Assembly: GCA_902729315.2 (NCBI GenBank) | Contig: LR746269.1 | Span: 9,026,231 to 9,090,230, forward strand | Source of the DNA: Spirodela intermedia | Lineage: Eukaryota; Streptophyta; Magnoliopsida; Alismatales; Araceae | DNA length: 64,000 nt | Reading direction: 5' to 3' | Part shown: positions 11,201 through 23,872 of the stretch, piece after piece | Numbering within the stretch: position 1 is the first letter of the stretch | Layout of the letters: each line of letters begins with the position of its first letter | Notes under the pieces: generated by a model | The model's database searches: none | What the model saw: only the letters and a program-made list of their open reading frames with translations | What the model was told of the DNA's origin: nothing | Made by a program: the position numbers and the translations under genes

Positions 11201-11700
11201 TTTGGATGTCCAAGATATGTCTTTACACTTGCTGATTAGATATCGAAATTAGATCTAAAGTCGAATAAATATATCTTCTTTGGCTATAGTACTAATGTGA
11301 AGAGATATTGACTTCGAGATTTAGAGGTGAAGAAAGTTATTTTCAACAGACATATAATTTTTGATAAAGATCATATGTTGAAGTCCTTCTCTACATGACA
11401 TATGATTCAAGAATCTAATGATACTCGAGTCGAAGATAAAGCAAAGTTAGAGGTGGAGACTTTGTAGAGTCTTCCTAATTCTAGTGTGAATGAAGGTCAA
11501 GTTACAAAATCATTAGATGTTTTTGATTATATTACTACTAGACAAAGTAGGCATGAAGTAAGACCTTCTATTCGTCTTGATAATCATATTATCTTTGTGT
11601 TATTTGTAGGAGATGACGAGCCCATAATTTTTCTGGAGTTAATTAGTTGTCTTGAAAGGAGAAGTGACGACAACTTCATAATATACAATTCATATATAAT
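8236..11700 (+). mobile_element. Degenerate Ty1/copia internal region (gag to start of RT)
   Basis: Decayed copia polyprotein on the plus strand with many stops. About 9958-10008 encodes a gag zinc knuckle in which two of the C-C-H-C cysteines have become tyrosine (C-H-K-Y-H-E-K-G-H). About 10130-10160 resembles the protease D-T-G block with D and G changed. About 10340-10530 matches the GAG-pre-integrase stretch (L-E-G-C-T-I-V-G). About 10763-10850 carries the integrase core (V-D-D-F, F-L-K-H-K-S-E-V-F). About 11170-11390 carries the integrase C-terminal end (F-G-C-P, F-G-Y-S). About 11486-11570 matches the linker before reverse transcriptase. RT and RNase H are missing. The stretch 8700-9850 has no recognisable domain and may be a further insertion. 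Confidence 0.7.
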
Positions 11701-11775
11701 TCAATGACAACTTCATAATATACAATTCATATATAATTCAATGACAACTTCATAATATACAATTCATATATATTA
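11660..11775. repeat. Short tandem repeat, 37-bp unit
   Basis: Roughly three head-to-tail copies of a unit beginning ACAACTTCATAATATACAAT. It lies at the junction between the plus-strand copia fragment and the minus-strand copia element. Confidence 0.8.
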
Positions 11776-12183
11776 TTGTCTACATTGAGATTAATTCTAG
11801 CAATCTCCCACTTAGATAAAATATATATAATAACTTGATATTATACATCATGACCTTATGAGCTCAATTATTTTTATCATTGCTAGAGAAATCTCCAATA
11901 ATCTTCTCTATTATTATATCAATATAGAATTAAAAGGGTTTTCATTCACATTTTTTGGCTAATTGAACCTAACAATAATCACATTTATCAATATAATGAA
12001 CGGCATAGATCAAGTATGGATATGTAGTACGAAAATTACATGAAATGTGACTCATACATGTATATTTCTAACTTAGTCCTCATTTTGAACAGAGATAAAA
12101 TAACCACATTTGGAGTGAGAATAATCATAAACTTTATTCATATATGAAATAGCTAAAGTATATGTCTATAACTATACGAGCAT

Positions 12184-13896
12184 TGACGTGACTTAGTCTT
12201 TGTATAGTAAATCACGTAAATTTAAAATTTATAAAAGTAGAAAATACTAATTTTTAGATATTTAGAAGTATTTTTAAAATAATATATTAATTATAAGTTA
12301 ATAAAACATCTAAAAATAGTGATAATTTTCAAATAAATCACAAGAATGTAATATAATATTGGATAAGTTTTCAAAATTTTCTTAAAAGAATATAATATTT
12401 TATGAATTTTATACTAAGAAATAAAATGAAATATATTTCAAATTCTTGAAAAAGAGAAATAAGGGTGCAAGCGTCAAGATGACATCAGCGCCTAACGAAT
12501 GTGAATCGAACAAAAATAGAGTTTTGCTTGATGATTTTTACGTAAGTGATTATAAATAATTTAATTGATCAAATTAAGATTTATAAAAGTTTGAAGAATC
12601 ATAATTAAATAAAATATAGCTTGGTAAATTTAAATTATATAAATTATCACTAAATGAAGTACAAATTAAGTTGAAAGTAGGAAAACACAATTCTAGTGTC
12701 ACAACAGTAATATGTTGGCCATGCATTGGAATCCTAAGTGTTTAGAAAGATTGTCGTGTAATGTCCATAGTCTTGAAGGCTCTCCTTAGACAAAGACAAC
12801 ATGAGTAATCTTTAGATCTCTTTGCGAAGTATAAAGATCAATGAAATGAGTCCTCAAATTGTCTCTAATGGTTATCACCCAACAGAGTAGAAAATTGGTG
12901 ACTTTGTTGCTTTCTAGCGACTGTCACCTGATAGAGAAGAGCTGAATGAAGGTAGGGCACGTGTCAAGAAGCTTCATCTTCAAGTTCACATAGTAAGAGG
13001 AGACTCTTCATTACATCTGGTACGCTCTCAAAAGGTGACGATTCATCTCCCAATGACAACTTATTCGTCGATCAATTGAATATGATTTACTCAATAGATT
13101 TGTGATCTTTTTATTGTGAATTGTTTAATAATTTTAGTAACAATGCTCCATAAATCACATTGACGAGATTTTTATCAATGATCTAGTGATTCTAGCAACT
13201 TAATCCTTCACCAACAATCTATAAAAAAGTTGTGATAATCAAATAAAAATACGAGTTTTGACTTTAAGAGAAATCCAACCCACATTGACTACTTGACTTC
13301 ATGAGAGAGGTTAAAATAAATATTCTAATATCCTTATCAAGTGACATCATCATGGTATATCTCACATAGTTTAGGTATTAAAATCTTCATAGCCTTTTGA
13401 GGGAAGGTGTGACGCGGGTTTAGTCTCACATCACTTGTGTGCCGAAGTTTTGGGTTAATATATTATAATATCCTATTTGCAAGTAATGATTCCTTTTCTC
13501 CTGCGTGTACAACTACTCCTTGCCCCACAATCGGTTGGCCACTAGTGACGTGGAAGGGAAGTGGTGCACACGTGCCCCCATCAGTTTTAGCTGCTCCAAC
13601 CCCTACTTGTGGCTCCCTCCGACTATACTTCTGACTCACTTGCGGGCTCAGTTGACCGGTGATTCTCCCCTTTTGTTATATTTTTATTTTAATTTATTTT
13701 TCTTCATTTATCTCAAAAATAGGGTTATAAAAATCATATAAATTTGTAAAAAAACACATAATTAGCCAAAAATTCACGTTAATAAACTAAAAATCACTTT
13801 TCACAATTTAACACAAATATAAGTCTATTTATCATGAGTTAAGACTAAAACTATATTATTTACTAATTATTAACTCATGATAATAAAGACTTATCA
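12184..13896. mobile_element. Solo LTR, copy A (1713 bp)
   Basis: Begins TGACGTGACTTAG and ends GACTTATCA. It is flanked by AGCAT (12179-12183) and AGTAT (13897-13901), a target duplication with one mismatch. It is homologous along its length to the solo LTR at 58149-59891. No internal region adjoins it, so it is a recombined LTR sitting inside the minus-strand copia element. A long hairpin lies near its right end. It encodes nothing I recognise. Confidence 0.75.
13820..13894. repeat. Inverted repeat near the end of solo LTR A
   Basis: Arms of about 23 bases, TAAGTCTATTTATCATGAGT at the left and its near-complement ending at 13894, are separated by a loop of about 28 bases. Copy B keeps the same structure (59818-59890), so it is a feature of the LTR family and may shape its RNA 3' end. 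Confidence 0.75.
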
Positions 13897-16800
13897 AGTA
13901 TCAAAATACAAACTCTCATTAAAATTATACATCCTCATAAGATGTTACACCCGTATTAGTAATAATAAAAGACCTTTGGTGTCAATCCCTTAGTAAGTGG
14001 ATCTACTATCATAGAATTTGTCCAAATATGCTCTATAGATATCTGGCCACTTTGAATTCTTCCTTTAACAACTAGGAACTTGATGTCTATGTGTTTAGAC
14101 TTCATCAAGCTCCTATTGTTATTGAAAAGTGTGATGGCTGATTTATTATCATAAAATAATTTTAATAGTCTTTTAATTCTATCTAGAATTCACAACCTTG
14201 TGACAAAATTCTTTAATCAAATTATATGATTTGATATCTCATAACATGCTATAAATTTTACAATCATAATAGAAGTTACAAGTGTCTACTTAATACTCTT
14301 CCATGATATAACTCCTCTAACTAGTAGATAGATATAACCCATAATGGATCATCTATTATCAATACATTCAGTGAAATTGGAATCTGAATATCTGATGATC
14401 TCTAAATGATCTGATTTTCTATATATGAGTATATAGCTCTTTATATTTTGTAAATGATGCATAACCTGATTGGTTGCTTTCTAATGATCCATACTAAGGT
14501 TGCAAGGTTGCTTAAATATCTGCCTAATACATCAATTATGCATGTAATATCTAGACGCGTACATACTTGAGCATACATAAGGTTTTATATAAACTAATGC
14601 ATAAGAAATCTTTTGCATCCCTTTGGCCTCAATTATTCTTAGGGCATTGATTGAGACTAAACTTGTCTCTTTTAACAACATGAGTATCATAAGATTTATA
14701 TCCTTGCATACCAAATCTCGCCGGAACTTTCTTGATATAGCTCTTTTGTAATAACCTTAGAATATTTTGAGGTCAATCTCGGTATATCCCAATACCTAAT
14801 ACATAAGAGGCTTCACCGAGATCTTTCATTTCTAAATTCCTTAACAAAAAACTTTTAGTGTCACAAAGTAAGTCTATATCATTACTAACAAGTAATACGT
14901 CATAATATATAAAAACAAAAATATATTATTACTCCCACTTACCTTATGATATACACATTCATCACCCATATTCATTTTAAAAACATATGAGATGATAACT
15001 TGATGAGATTTGTGATACTATTGACGTGAAGCTTATTTTAACTCATATATAGACTACTTAAATTTGTATATCATTTTCTTTGGGTCTCAAGATATAAAAT
15101 TTTCTAGTTGCCTCATATATATTATTTCTAGTCTTTGTATAATCAATGCCTTCTTTTTCAGTAAATCCCTTAACGATAAGACGAGCTTTATATCTTTTCA
15201 CATTACCTTTTGAATCCTTTTGGTTTTAAATATCATTTACAATCAATAGGCTTCGCACCTTCAAGTAATGAGACAAGATCTCATACATGATTGTCCATAT
15301 GGAGTTAATCTCTTCATTCATAGCATTGATTTACATATGAGAATAAGAACTCTACATAACTTGATAGAAATTGATAAGATCATCTTCCATCACTCTAATG
15401 TTAGCCTCATTTTCTAAAAGAATATGATATATTCATTTGAAATCACATTCCTCCTCTCTCTAATAGATCTTTTTAATGGCACTAGTTCTTGAGTATGTTG
15501 AGTTTGTTATTCTGATGTGAGAGACATGATGACATTATTTTGATATGAAGTTGTTTTGATTAATGCTAGTTAAGATAATATCATCAAGACCATTGTCAGT
15601 AGCAATAGAAGGAATATTTACATATTCTTCTTCAAAATCAATATCTCTAACCTTATCTCTCCTTGCAAAATCAACATACTCAAAGAAATAAATATTTTTC
15701 ATCTCAAAAATAACTTTAGTAGTGGGATTATAAAATTTATACCCCCTAGATCTTTTCAAGTATCTAATAAAGTAGCAACTAATTACTTTGGAATCAAGTT
15801 TCTTTTCATTAAGTTTGTAAGGTCTTTGCTTCCGTCGGACAACCCCAAATTTGCAAACACTTTAATCTAGACTTATTGCTCGTCAAAAACTCATGAGTTT
15901 TAACAATTGACTTAGAACCCGATTAAGTAAATAGGTTGCAATCTTTAGTGCTTCTCTCTAGAGGTTATCTAGTAGGATAGATTGACTAATCATACTCCTT
16001 ATCATATCTTTAAGTGTTCTATTTCATCATTTAGTAATACTATTCATGCTAGGAGATACTAGCATAGTGTATTGTGAGATGATGCCACACTCCTCTAAGA
16101 TCTCTAGAGATCCTTTAGTAGGTCATAAATATTGTTCATTTGATCCATCATATCTACCATAGTATTCACTACTACAATCTGATCTAATGACCTTAATTCA
16201 ATTTTTGAGTTGATTCTCAACTTCAATATTATATTTCTTGAATACATATAGTGATTGAAACTTTTCATGAATAAGATACAAGTAACTAAATCGAGAATAA
16301 TCATTTATGAATATAATAAAATTTTGTTGACTATTTTAAGAGGCCATAGGAAATAGTCTACAAATATCTTTACGTATTAATTATATGACATCTGAAACTA
16401 GATTGACACTTGTTTTTCTTCATGTCTGTTTTGTTCTTCTTGATATATTCAACACTTGTCAAAATCTTTATAATCAAGTAGGTTAAGAATTTCATTAGAT
16501 ACAAGTCGATCAATTTTCTCTTTAGGGATATGACCTAATCTCTTGTGTCATAATGAAGTGAAATTCTCATTGATTAATTTTCTTTTTATATTCTTTGAAT
16601 TGATATGTAAGATTTCATTAGAAGGGATTATTATGTCAAGTATAAGTTATCATAACTTGATAAAGCATCAGTACTAATATGATTTGAATTATTAAAGAGA
16701 CTATTTTTTTTATTTTTAAATAAACAACTATAACCAAATTTATCTAAATTATGAACATAAATCAAGTTTCATCTAAAAGACAATATAACATAAGTCTCAA

Positions 16801-18363
16801 TCAAATCCAAATAGTAACTAGTCTTTAACAATAACCTAAAAGTCTCTATTGTCTCCACCGCTATGACATTATCATCATCCGAATAGATATATCTTTCATC
16901 ATCAATTGGCTTACAACAATGGAGGCAACTTTGCATAGACACACTTATGTGAATAGTAATATCAGAATCTATCTAGCATGTGTGGAAGGGTACAAAAGTT
17001 AAATTAATCTCTAAACAAATCAAAGTGAGAAGGTCACCTTTCTTTGTACGTCAAGAATGATACAAGCTACGATTCTTCTTCGTGTGGCCACCATACTTGT
17101 AAAAGCAATAAGTAGATTTCTTATCTTATTTCATTTGTTTTAGTGGTGGTCCATATGCAGCTTCATTGACTTTAGGTCTTTTCTTGATTTTATTTTTAGA
17201 GGTCATGGTCAAATGAACACTTTCATGCCTATCTTGTTTCAATCTTTCTTCTTCTTATACACAATGTGATATGAGCTCATTTAGGGACCATTTATTTTTT
17301 TGACAATTATAGTTCACCTTAAATTGATTAAATTGTATAGAAAGAGAAATCAAAATTGTGTACAAACAAATCTTCCATTAGTTTTAACTTTAGTGTTTTT
17401 ACTTTTGATGCAAGATGAGACATCTAAGGAATATATTCCCTTGTATTTTCCTTACCTTTATACTTCATAGAAAATCATTTTTCTAAGATCATACTTGTTT
17501 TGACCCTTATCATTCCTAGTAAACTTTTTCTCAAGTTCTTCAAGAAAAATTCTTGTTGTAGTGGATTCTTTAAATAAAAAGTGCCCCTAAAGGCTTCTAG
17601 AATAGCACGCTTCATAATCATAAGACTCATGTGATTCAATCGGTTCTATGTATTTGTATCTCTCTCATCTTCATGAGAGTTTGTAGGATGATCTTCTTGT
17701 AATGTAATATTTAGATCCATACAACGGAGAACTATCATAACGTTTTCTTTCTATGCCTTGAAATTGTGGTAATAGAACTTGAAATTGTATAAAAAATAAT
17801 ATAAAGCTCACATAACTAACTTGATTTTCAAATAGTGATATTTCCCATGACAAGATATTGAGTACAATATTAATACTTTGTCTTCGAACAACAATATTAA
17901 CTGCAAGTAATATCTTGGTGTGATAAATAAATATTGATAATAAATTTCTATTAAATAATAAGTATTTCTTATTATTCATACGAAAATATTGATAATAAAT
18001 ATTTGTTGACTTATTATTCACATGAAAATATCAAATAATTGTCACATATTTATTATCACAATTATGTGTAATTTGTAAAATACTAACTTTCCTTTGGGCT
18101 AGTTATTATCCACAAAATCAGATACACACCATCTCATATATTAGAAAAAATAATATCTACAAGAAAGTCTACTTTGGTAAGATGTTGCTTCAAGTAATAA
18201 TTCTAAAATATTATGCTTGTACCAAAATTTGAATCATGATAGTTATTTGGCATTTAATCATATTCAATATAAATATAAATATTAAAAAATTTAAATAATT
18301 CCATAACTAATATCTAAAATAAAATCATTAAAAATATTTTAAAAACAAAATAACATCTAAATA

Positions 18364-18985
18364 TATATATTTTTTAATGGGCAGATGTTAGTACACCAAG
18401 TGCTGATGTCATCATCATGACGTCATCACTGTAGATCAGCACATCGGCTACCTAGATCGGCTTATGTCGAGCCGACATGCCGTCTAAGCACAACGGTCTA
18501 GCTGTCTGGCTCGCGCTGAGCCAATCACCCAAACCAACGTGAGCCGAACCACGTACCCGAGCCGCGTACCAAAATCGGCGCGGGCCGAGCTGCAGACCTG
18601 AATTGGCGCTAGCTGAGCTGCGTACTAGAACTGATGCGAACGGTGTACGAAACTGATGCGTGATGGTTCCTCTCCCGTCCATAACACATCGAAAATGGTG
18701 CGGCCATTTCACGTGACGAACTGGCAGCCGGTGCCTGAAACGCCGCGTGATGGTTCTTCTCCCGTCTAGCGCGCACCAAAAATGGTGCAACCGTTTCACA
18801 CGACTGAGTGGCGCATGAACCGTTACACGAAGGGAGAGACCTTAGGGCTTGGAACGGTCGGACCAAAAATGACCTCCTATTTGAAAAATAGAGCCGTATC
18901 GGTCACCTCTCCCCTCCACATCCCCCTCATTCTCGCCGATTTCTAGAAGGCCCAAAAACCATCCTTCGGCGAGAGGAAAGGAAGA
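18364..18985. repeat. GC-rich segment with imperfect tandem repeats
   Basis: The base composition changes sharply from the AT-rich DNA to the left. About 18640-18720 and 18728-18805 are related units of roughly 85-90 bp, each with TGATGGTTC, TCTCCCGTC and AAAATGGTGC blocks. Shorter CGAGCCG/GAGCCGA motifs recur at 18470-18600. A TGACGTCA palindrome lies at about 18418-18425. It looks like LTR or minisatellite DNA. Open frames here have no family features. Confidence 0.5.
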
Positions 18986-18987
18986 AC

Positions 18988-19885
18988 TGAAGGCATCGGG
19001 AGGCCACTCAGCTGGGCGATCTTTAGTTCCATCTGTTGATGAGGTCGTTGGCATCCACCACCAGGATCGGTACCGTTGCCGTCTTGATCAAGCGCACCAT
19101 CTCGTTGGTGACCACCCTCAGTTCAACCACCCGTCGACGTTCAGCTCTGCTGGGCTGTTCTTGACACCGCTGCCGCCGTCGACGGTCCCGTGGAGGATGA
19201 TCTGCAGCGAGTGGATGGCCTCCATCTTGTAGTCCTTCCACGGTGAGCTCCTCATCTTCACCGCCTCGAGGAAGGCCTTGAAGGAGGACCGAGGGTGCAT
19301 CCTCTTCCCACCGCCGTTGCCGTCGTCGCCGTCCACCTGACTCTGCGCCACCCCACTGGATCTCTGTGGCAGCGTGAGACCTGAACCAGAAGAGGATGTC
19401 CCCAGAGTTGATCCTGGCGGAAGCCATTCCGCAGACAGCCTCCCCGAGCTACATCGCCCCTGGGTACCCCACGTCGCGTAGGCTATCCGTGCTCAGGCCG
19501 GTGAAGTCCGCGTGGTACTTGCAGAGCCACTCGGCGATGTCCCGCACCTGGGCCTCCGTCGGCGCCTGCCCGATCCTCCAGAACCTGCCACTGTGGAGGA
19601 GGACGGTGCTGTTGCACCTGACCAGATCCATGACGCTGGGGCTCCGGGAGACGATCCCGAGCGAGGCGTCTCGGAGCAGCCTGTCGCAGAGCAGCGCCTG
19701 TGTCCTCAGGATGCTCTTCTCTCTCACCTGCCTCTCCAGGACGAGCTCCTTGTTCACGACGTAGATGGCGACCACCTGGGGGATGCATGGTGGTAGACAA
19801 TGTGTCCCCACAGCCAGCTTCTCCCCTAACTCTCCGCCTCACTCCTGCTGCCGCTGCCTCTGCCGCCATCCTCACCATGGGATGA
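18988..19885 (-). pseudogene. Phytochrome A pseudogene, exon 1 fragment
   Basis: Collinear with PHYA exon 1 between about 35535 and 36470 (offset near 16540), covering the end of the GAF region, the PHY domain and the start of the first PAS-related domain. Blocks such as [21 protein letters not shown] and [11 protein letters not shown] are recognisable but fall in different frames because of small insertions and deletions. A deletion of about 50-60 bp lies near 19780. The bilin-cysteine region and both gene ends are missing. With the diverged stretch 7584-7741 it forms one old PHYA pseudogene split by retroelements. Confidence 0.9.
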
Positions 19886-21600
19886 GTCCCCGTCTCCTCA
19901 ACGTGTACTGAATGCAATACGAGCCTCCTCTTATTGTGTAGAAATGAGGATGAAGCTCATTGAGACATGTTCCACCTCCATTGAATTCGTCTCAGTCTGG
20001 AGATTTGAACGCTGAACTTCGGCTTTGGTAGGTGACAGTCAATAGAGACACTTTATTGACCCACCTCATCAATTTCTAGACTTTGCAACATAACTTAAAG
20101 ATTAATTATATCCAAAAAGAGCCTTTGATGCCATAGACATCATATGATAATTCTTCAAACAACCAAAAACTTCAACAATCACCACTATAACTCTATTTCC
20201 TATTTTAAACATGATTATTATTTGAATAAGTGAGATTTTATGTAATTTTAAAATTTGAAGTTATTCTTTAATCGCTTACATAATAATTGTCAAACAGAAC
20301 TCTATTTTTGATCCAAACACGTTTGTCGAGCAGAACTCTATTTCTATCCAAATTTTTCTTTTTCATACATTTTTAAATAAATTTCATCTTCATTGTTTAG
20401 TTTAAAAATCATAAAAAATCATATTCTTTGAGAAAAAATCTGTAATTTTACCTGATATTAGCTTACATCTATGTGATCAATTGAAAATTCTTAATATTTT
20501 TACAGTCTTTTATAAAATTATAATTGATGTATTTTTAATGAAATACTTTAAAAAAATTAAAAAATAATGTTTTCTAGTTTATAAGTTTAAATTTACGTGA
20601 TTTATTATACAATAGTTAAATCACATCATCTATTTTTTCTCTTAACTTTGTTACTTTATTTCGAATATCTAACAATCAACATTTATCTGTCATTTCTTGT
20701 GACAATAATTATGGATATTGTTATTAGTTTTCAATGTAGATCTCATTTGACTTTTATTTCTCAAAAAATGATTTTCTCTTATTGAGTCATCCTTTGACAA
20801 CAAGACCCTCATATTATTATTCTTTTAAACCAGCATTAGTCATATATTTATCCATTAACTCTTTCAAAAGCAAAGAATATTTCACATCTTTAATGGAGAG
20901 AAAATCCTTATCATATAATGCAATTCTTGAAATTGTTTATATGTTGATGGTAACAAATAAAGAAAGAATAAAGCTAGATCTTCATCCTCAATTATATCTC
21001 ATTATTTCCTAAATAAAATATAATATAATTAATTTCATCAAGATGAGATTTTTAGTGTACTTAATTTTTGAGGGAATTAGTTATACACAACGATTCCAAT
21101 TTAAGTCATAGTCTTTTCATGAATGACCTGTCACAACACCTCATTTATTTAACTCAATTGAATCACAATTAATGCTTCATCTAAATCTTCCTTCTTTTAC
21201 ATAGATATGAGTAAACATTTTGTCTTTCTCAAGTAGTGCCTTCTATAACCCTTGATGAGTCAAGATAACTTTCATCTTGACTGGTCATATTTTAAATTGA
21301 TCTTTGAGTCAAACTTTACAATATTACACTTTGGATACATCCTGTGCTCTCCAAAATACAATATTTAGACATCCAGCAATGCTCTGATATCAATTTATTG
21401 GGAAATAGGATGAATTTGATGGCCTTAATATAATAATGAAAGAATAGGCACGGGAGTAACAATCTAGGAAACAGTAGATATTCAAGAAGAAGTGAGAAGA
21501 ATGGCACATGAATATAATTTTATAGAACATAGAGGCTGATACACCTTCTCCCGTCCACTAAAATGAGAGGAACATAGTTATTATGACTGAAGAAATAAGG
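19886..21600. other. AT-rich intergenic DNA with retroelement traces
   Basis: No gene is recognised. At about 21384-21395 the sequence GCTCTGATATCA is close to the minus-strand form of a copia primer-binding site, so an LTR element end is likely nearby; I could not define its limits. Open frames at 20597-21012 are AT-rich and have no family features. Confidence 0.4.
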
Positions 21601-23567
21601 TAAAAATAACAGAGGAGAATACAACTCACAGCCAGGGGCATAGAGGAGGTGACTCCAGATCCCCATTTTTTATCGCTGGAGAAGGAGGGTCTTCGTCTTT
21701 TTCTCGGGAGGAGGTGAACCAGTTACAGGGGCATAGAGGAGGTAACTTGGGCCCCTTTTTCAATTGTGTTCCATACAACGGGACAGGACTAGTTTCAGAT
21801 ACAAAATCTGTCCTCAAAATAAAACATAAGTGTCCAGGTGGACTTAGAACCCGCACATGCGCCGCGCCACGCCTGCCTGTGGTGCGTGGTGTGCTGGTGC
21901 CAGGGTCCAGGGTCCAGGGTCTGTCCCCAGCGTTTGCATCACCGTTAATCTCGTCGGTCAGTTCTTTCAGTCTTGATCCAATATTAGTGAGTGACGATCA
22001 AGGCAACGCTGATTTTCCCATCCTTATTTCTTTTGTATGTGCTTGCTGACATTTATCGCCCATTTCACAGCATTCTCTCTCCAGCCTTTCTTAGTCAACT
22101 GCACGTGCTCCGAGATCGTTGACTCGGCCACTCTAGTTGGAGCCGGGCCCGAGCCCAGGAAATGTAGTGCGTTCTTTCATGGCTTTCTCATCCTAGACTT
22201 GACGTGTTCTTCAGGTAGTTGTATATACTTTGTGGGTACCAATTACTCCCAGTCGACGCGCCTATCCCGGAACTTTGTCCGTAAGTTTAGAGAATGAACC
22301 CCCTGGTCCCCTCCATGATCGATACCTTCGGAAAGATGAGGGAACCCCAGCTCTTGACAATCTTTTTCTAATTCGCCGTTGAAGAATTCGCACCCTTTGA
22401 TGATTGCATGCATGGTCGCACTCTTGAGTCAAATCGTACCGGCTTCGAGTCATATCTTGCGAGGGAATTCACCGAACTTTTCGTCATCTCTGACTATTTT
22501 CCAAGTAAGATGGTTCCTCAACTTCGACTTGGTCAGTCCTGATGCACGTCGGAGCTTGTTGTATTGGTTTAGTCCATTCGGCCTGCGCGAGCTGGAATGA
22601 GTTGTGACTGACGAGTTGCTTACCCTGCCTTCCTGTCTGACTGCTCAAACTCTTTATTGCTTGTTCACGCAATTTTTAAATGTGTTTATGCTCTCTCTTT
22701 CTCTCTCTCTTCAATGCTCTAAGAAGAGTTTGTGAATGCTTTGCCCCTGTAACTGGTTCAGATAGATGGGCGAAGTGGCTTGGGGTTCCTCCTCGAGGTA
22801 GGGACGGAGTTGATTACCTTGCCTTCCTGTATGACATGTCAAACTCTTTCTTGCCGGTCAACTAGCCCATTAAACATTAAATGTGTTTATGCACTCTCTC
22901 TCTCTTCTCAATATCTCGGGAGAGTTTGTGAACTATTTGCCCTGATAAGTGGTTCAGATAGAGTAGCGCAGGGGGTAGGGATTCCTCCTCGAGGTAGGGA
23001 CGGAAGGGTGCAATACCGCAGGGCTTCCCACTGGATGCCGGCGGCGTTAGGTCAACTCCTCTGAATCTGATTGGCTTGCGACTCCGTAACCATTGAAGGA
23101 AGGATCCGGTGGTTGAGCCACCTACGGGACAGCTGGCCTGGTTTATGGAGAGAGAAGAGGGAGGGGCGGGGTGGGGGGCGCATTGGAGAGAGCCAGCGGG
23201 CCATGGATTGCCGCACATGGTCTTCAAGGCAATAAATTGTTAGCGGATTGATGAATTTGAGGTGCGACGACCGACGGTCGAAGTCTGGCGGCCGACTCAA
23301 GTCATGGCCATTTGGGGATTTTACATCTTTAGCAGTCCGTATTTCAATCTCAACTCCGGCCCTCGGAAAAGTCACCCGTTGATCTGTGATGTTGTGGTCA
23401 TCCATACTTGAGGGGGAAGTCATCCAATAATTTCCCTTTTTTTCTAGACATGACCGCAAACTAAAGGCTTTGTATAAAAATAAGTCAACGCAGCATACCT
23501 TTTCCAAAGTCCGTCACCGGGGTTCAATAGGGTTCGACCCATAACATAAGACCTTAGTTTCCTATCC

Positions 23568-23570
<3 letters not shown>
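21600..23570. other. Moderate-GC unassigned region
   Basis: Short open frames only, none recognised. A block beginning GGGGCATAGAGGAGGT occurs twice (about 21634 and 21734) and GGTCCAGGGTCCAGGGT is a short triplication near 21905. It is probably LTR-type DNA. The stretch 22613-23006 is a tandem duplication listed separately. Confidence 0.4.
22613..23006. repeat. Imperfect tandem duplication, about 195-bp unit
   Basis: Two head-to-tail units, 22613-22806 and 22807 to about 23006, share the blocks CTGCCTTCCTGT/TTGCCTTCCTGT, AAATGTGTTTATGC, a CT-rich run, AGAGTTTGTGAA, GGTTCAGATAGA and TTCCTCCTCGAGGTAGGGAC in the same order. Similarity is obvious by eye but not complete. Confidence 0.75.
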
Positions 23571-23572
<2 letters not shown>

Positions 23573-23614
<42 letters not shown>

Positions 23615-23671
23615 GCTCGCTCCATCTATCTCTTAATCTATATATCTATCTATCTATCTATCTGTCTATCT
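23573..23671. repeat. (CT)n and (TATC)n microsatellites
   Basis: A CT run from 23573 to about 23607 is followed, after a short gap, by a TATC tetranucleotide run (about 23637-23671) with a single TGTC variant. Confidence 0.9.
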
Positions 23672-23872
23672 AGGAGAGAGAAAAGGATCTGGAGGGCTCT
23701 CTTCCTTACAAGTACGTGAAAACTGTTGTACAGTTCAAATAAATGAGTGTAATTTCGGGCGAGCCATCACCCAGACGGCGGCGGTAGGATCTCAGAGATG
23801 GATCCCTTAGAGACCAGGGAGACGCCCTCCGTCTTCCCACCTTTCGTTCTCTCCGTTCTCCCCCCCTCCTCC

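Larger units (their letters stand above)
11790..17860 (-). mobile_element. Degenerate Ty1/copia element, minus strand, split by a solo LTR
   Basis: On the minus strand, gag lies at about 17860-17000, integrase at about 16380-15400 (a zinc-stable block near 15760-15535 ends with F-E-E-E-Y), reverse transcriptase near 14760-14500, and the RNase H end near 14100-14050 (K-H-I-D-I-K-F). A polypurine tract reading AAGTGGGAGATTG on the minus strand at about 11801-11813 marks the 3' end, where the 3' LTR should begin (TGCTAGAATT). Frames are broken throughout. The solo LTR at 12184-13896 interrupts it between RNase H and the polypurine tract. I cannot find the 5' LTR; 17860-18360 is AT-rich and unassigned. 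Confidence 0.7.

Noticed and set aside
12184-13896. 3' LTR belonging to the surrounding minus-strand copia element
   Set aside because: A near-perfect target duplication flanks it, the copia polypurine tract lies further left at about 11801, and a second copy at 58149-59891 is solo; it is better read as an independent solo LTR insertion.
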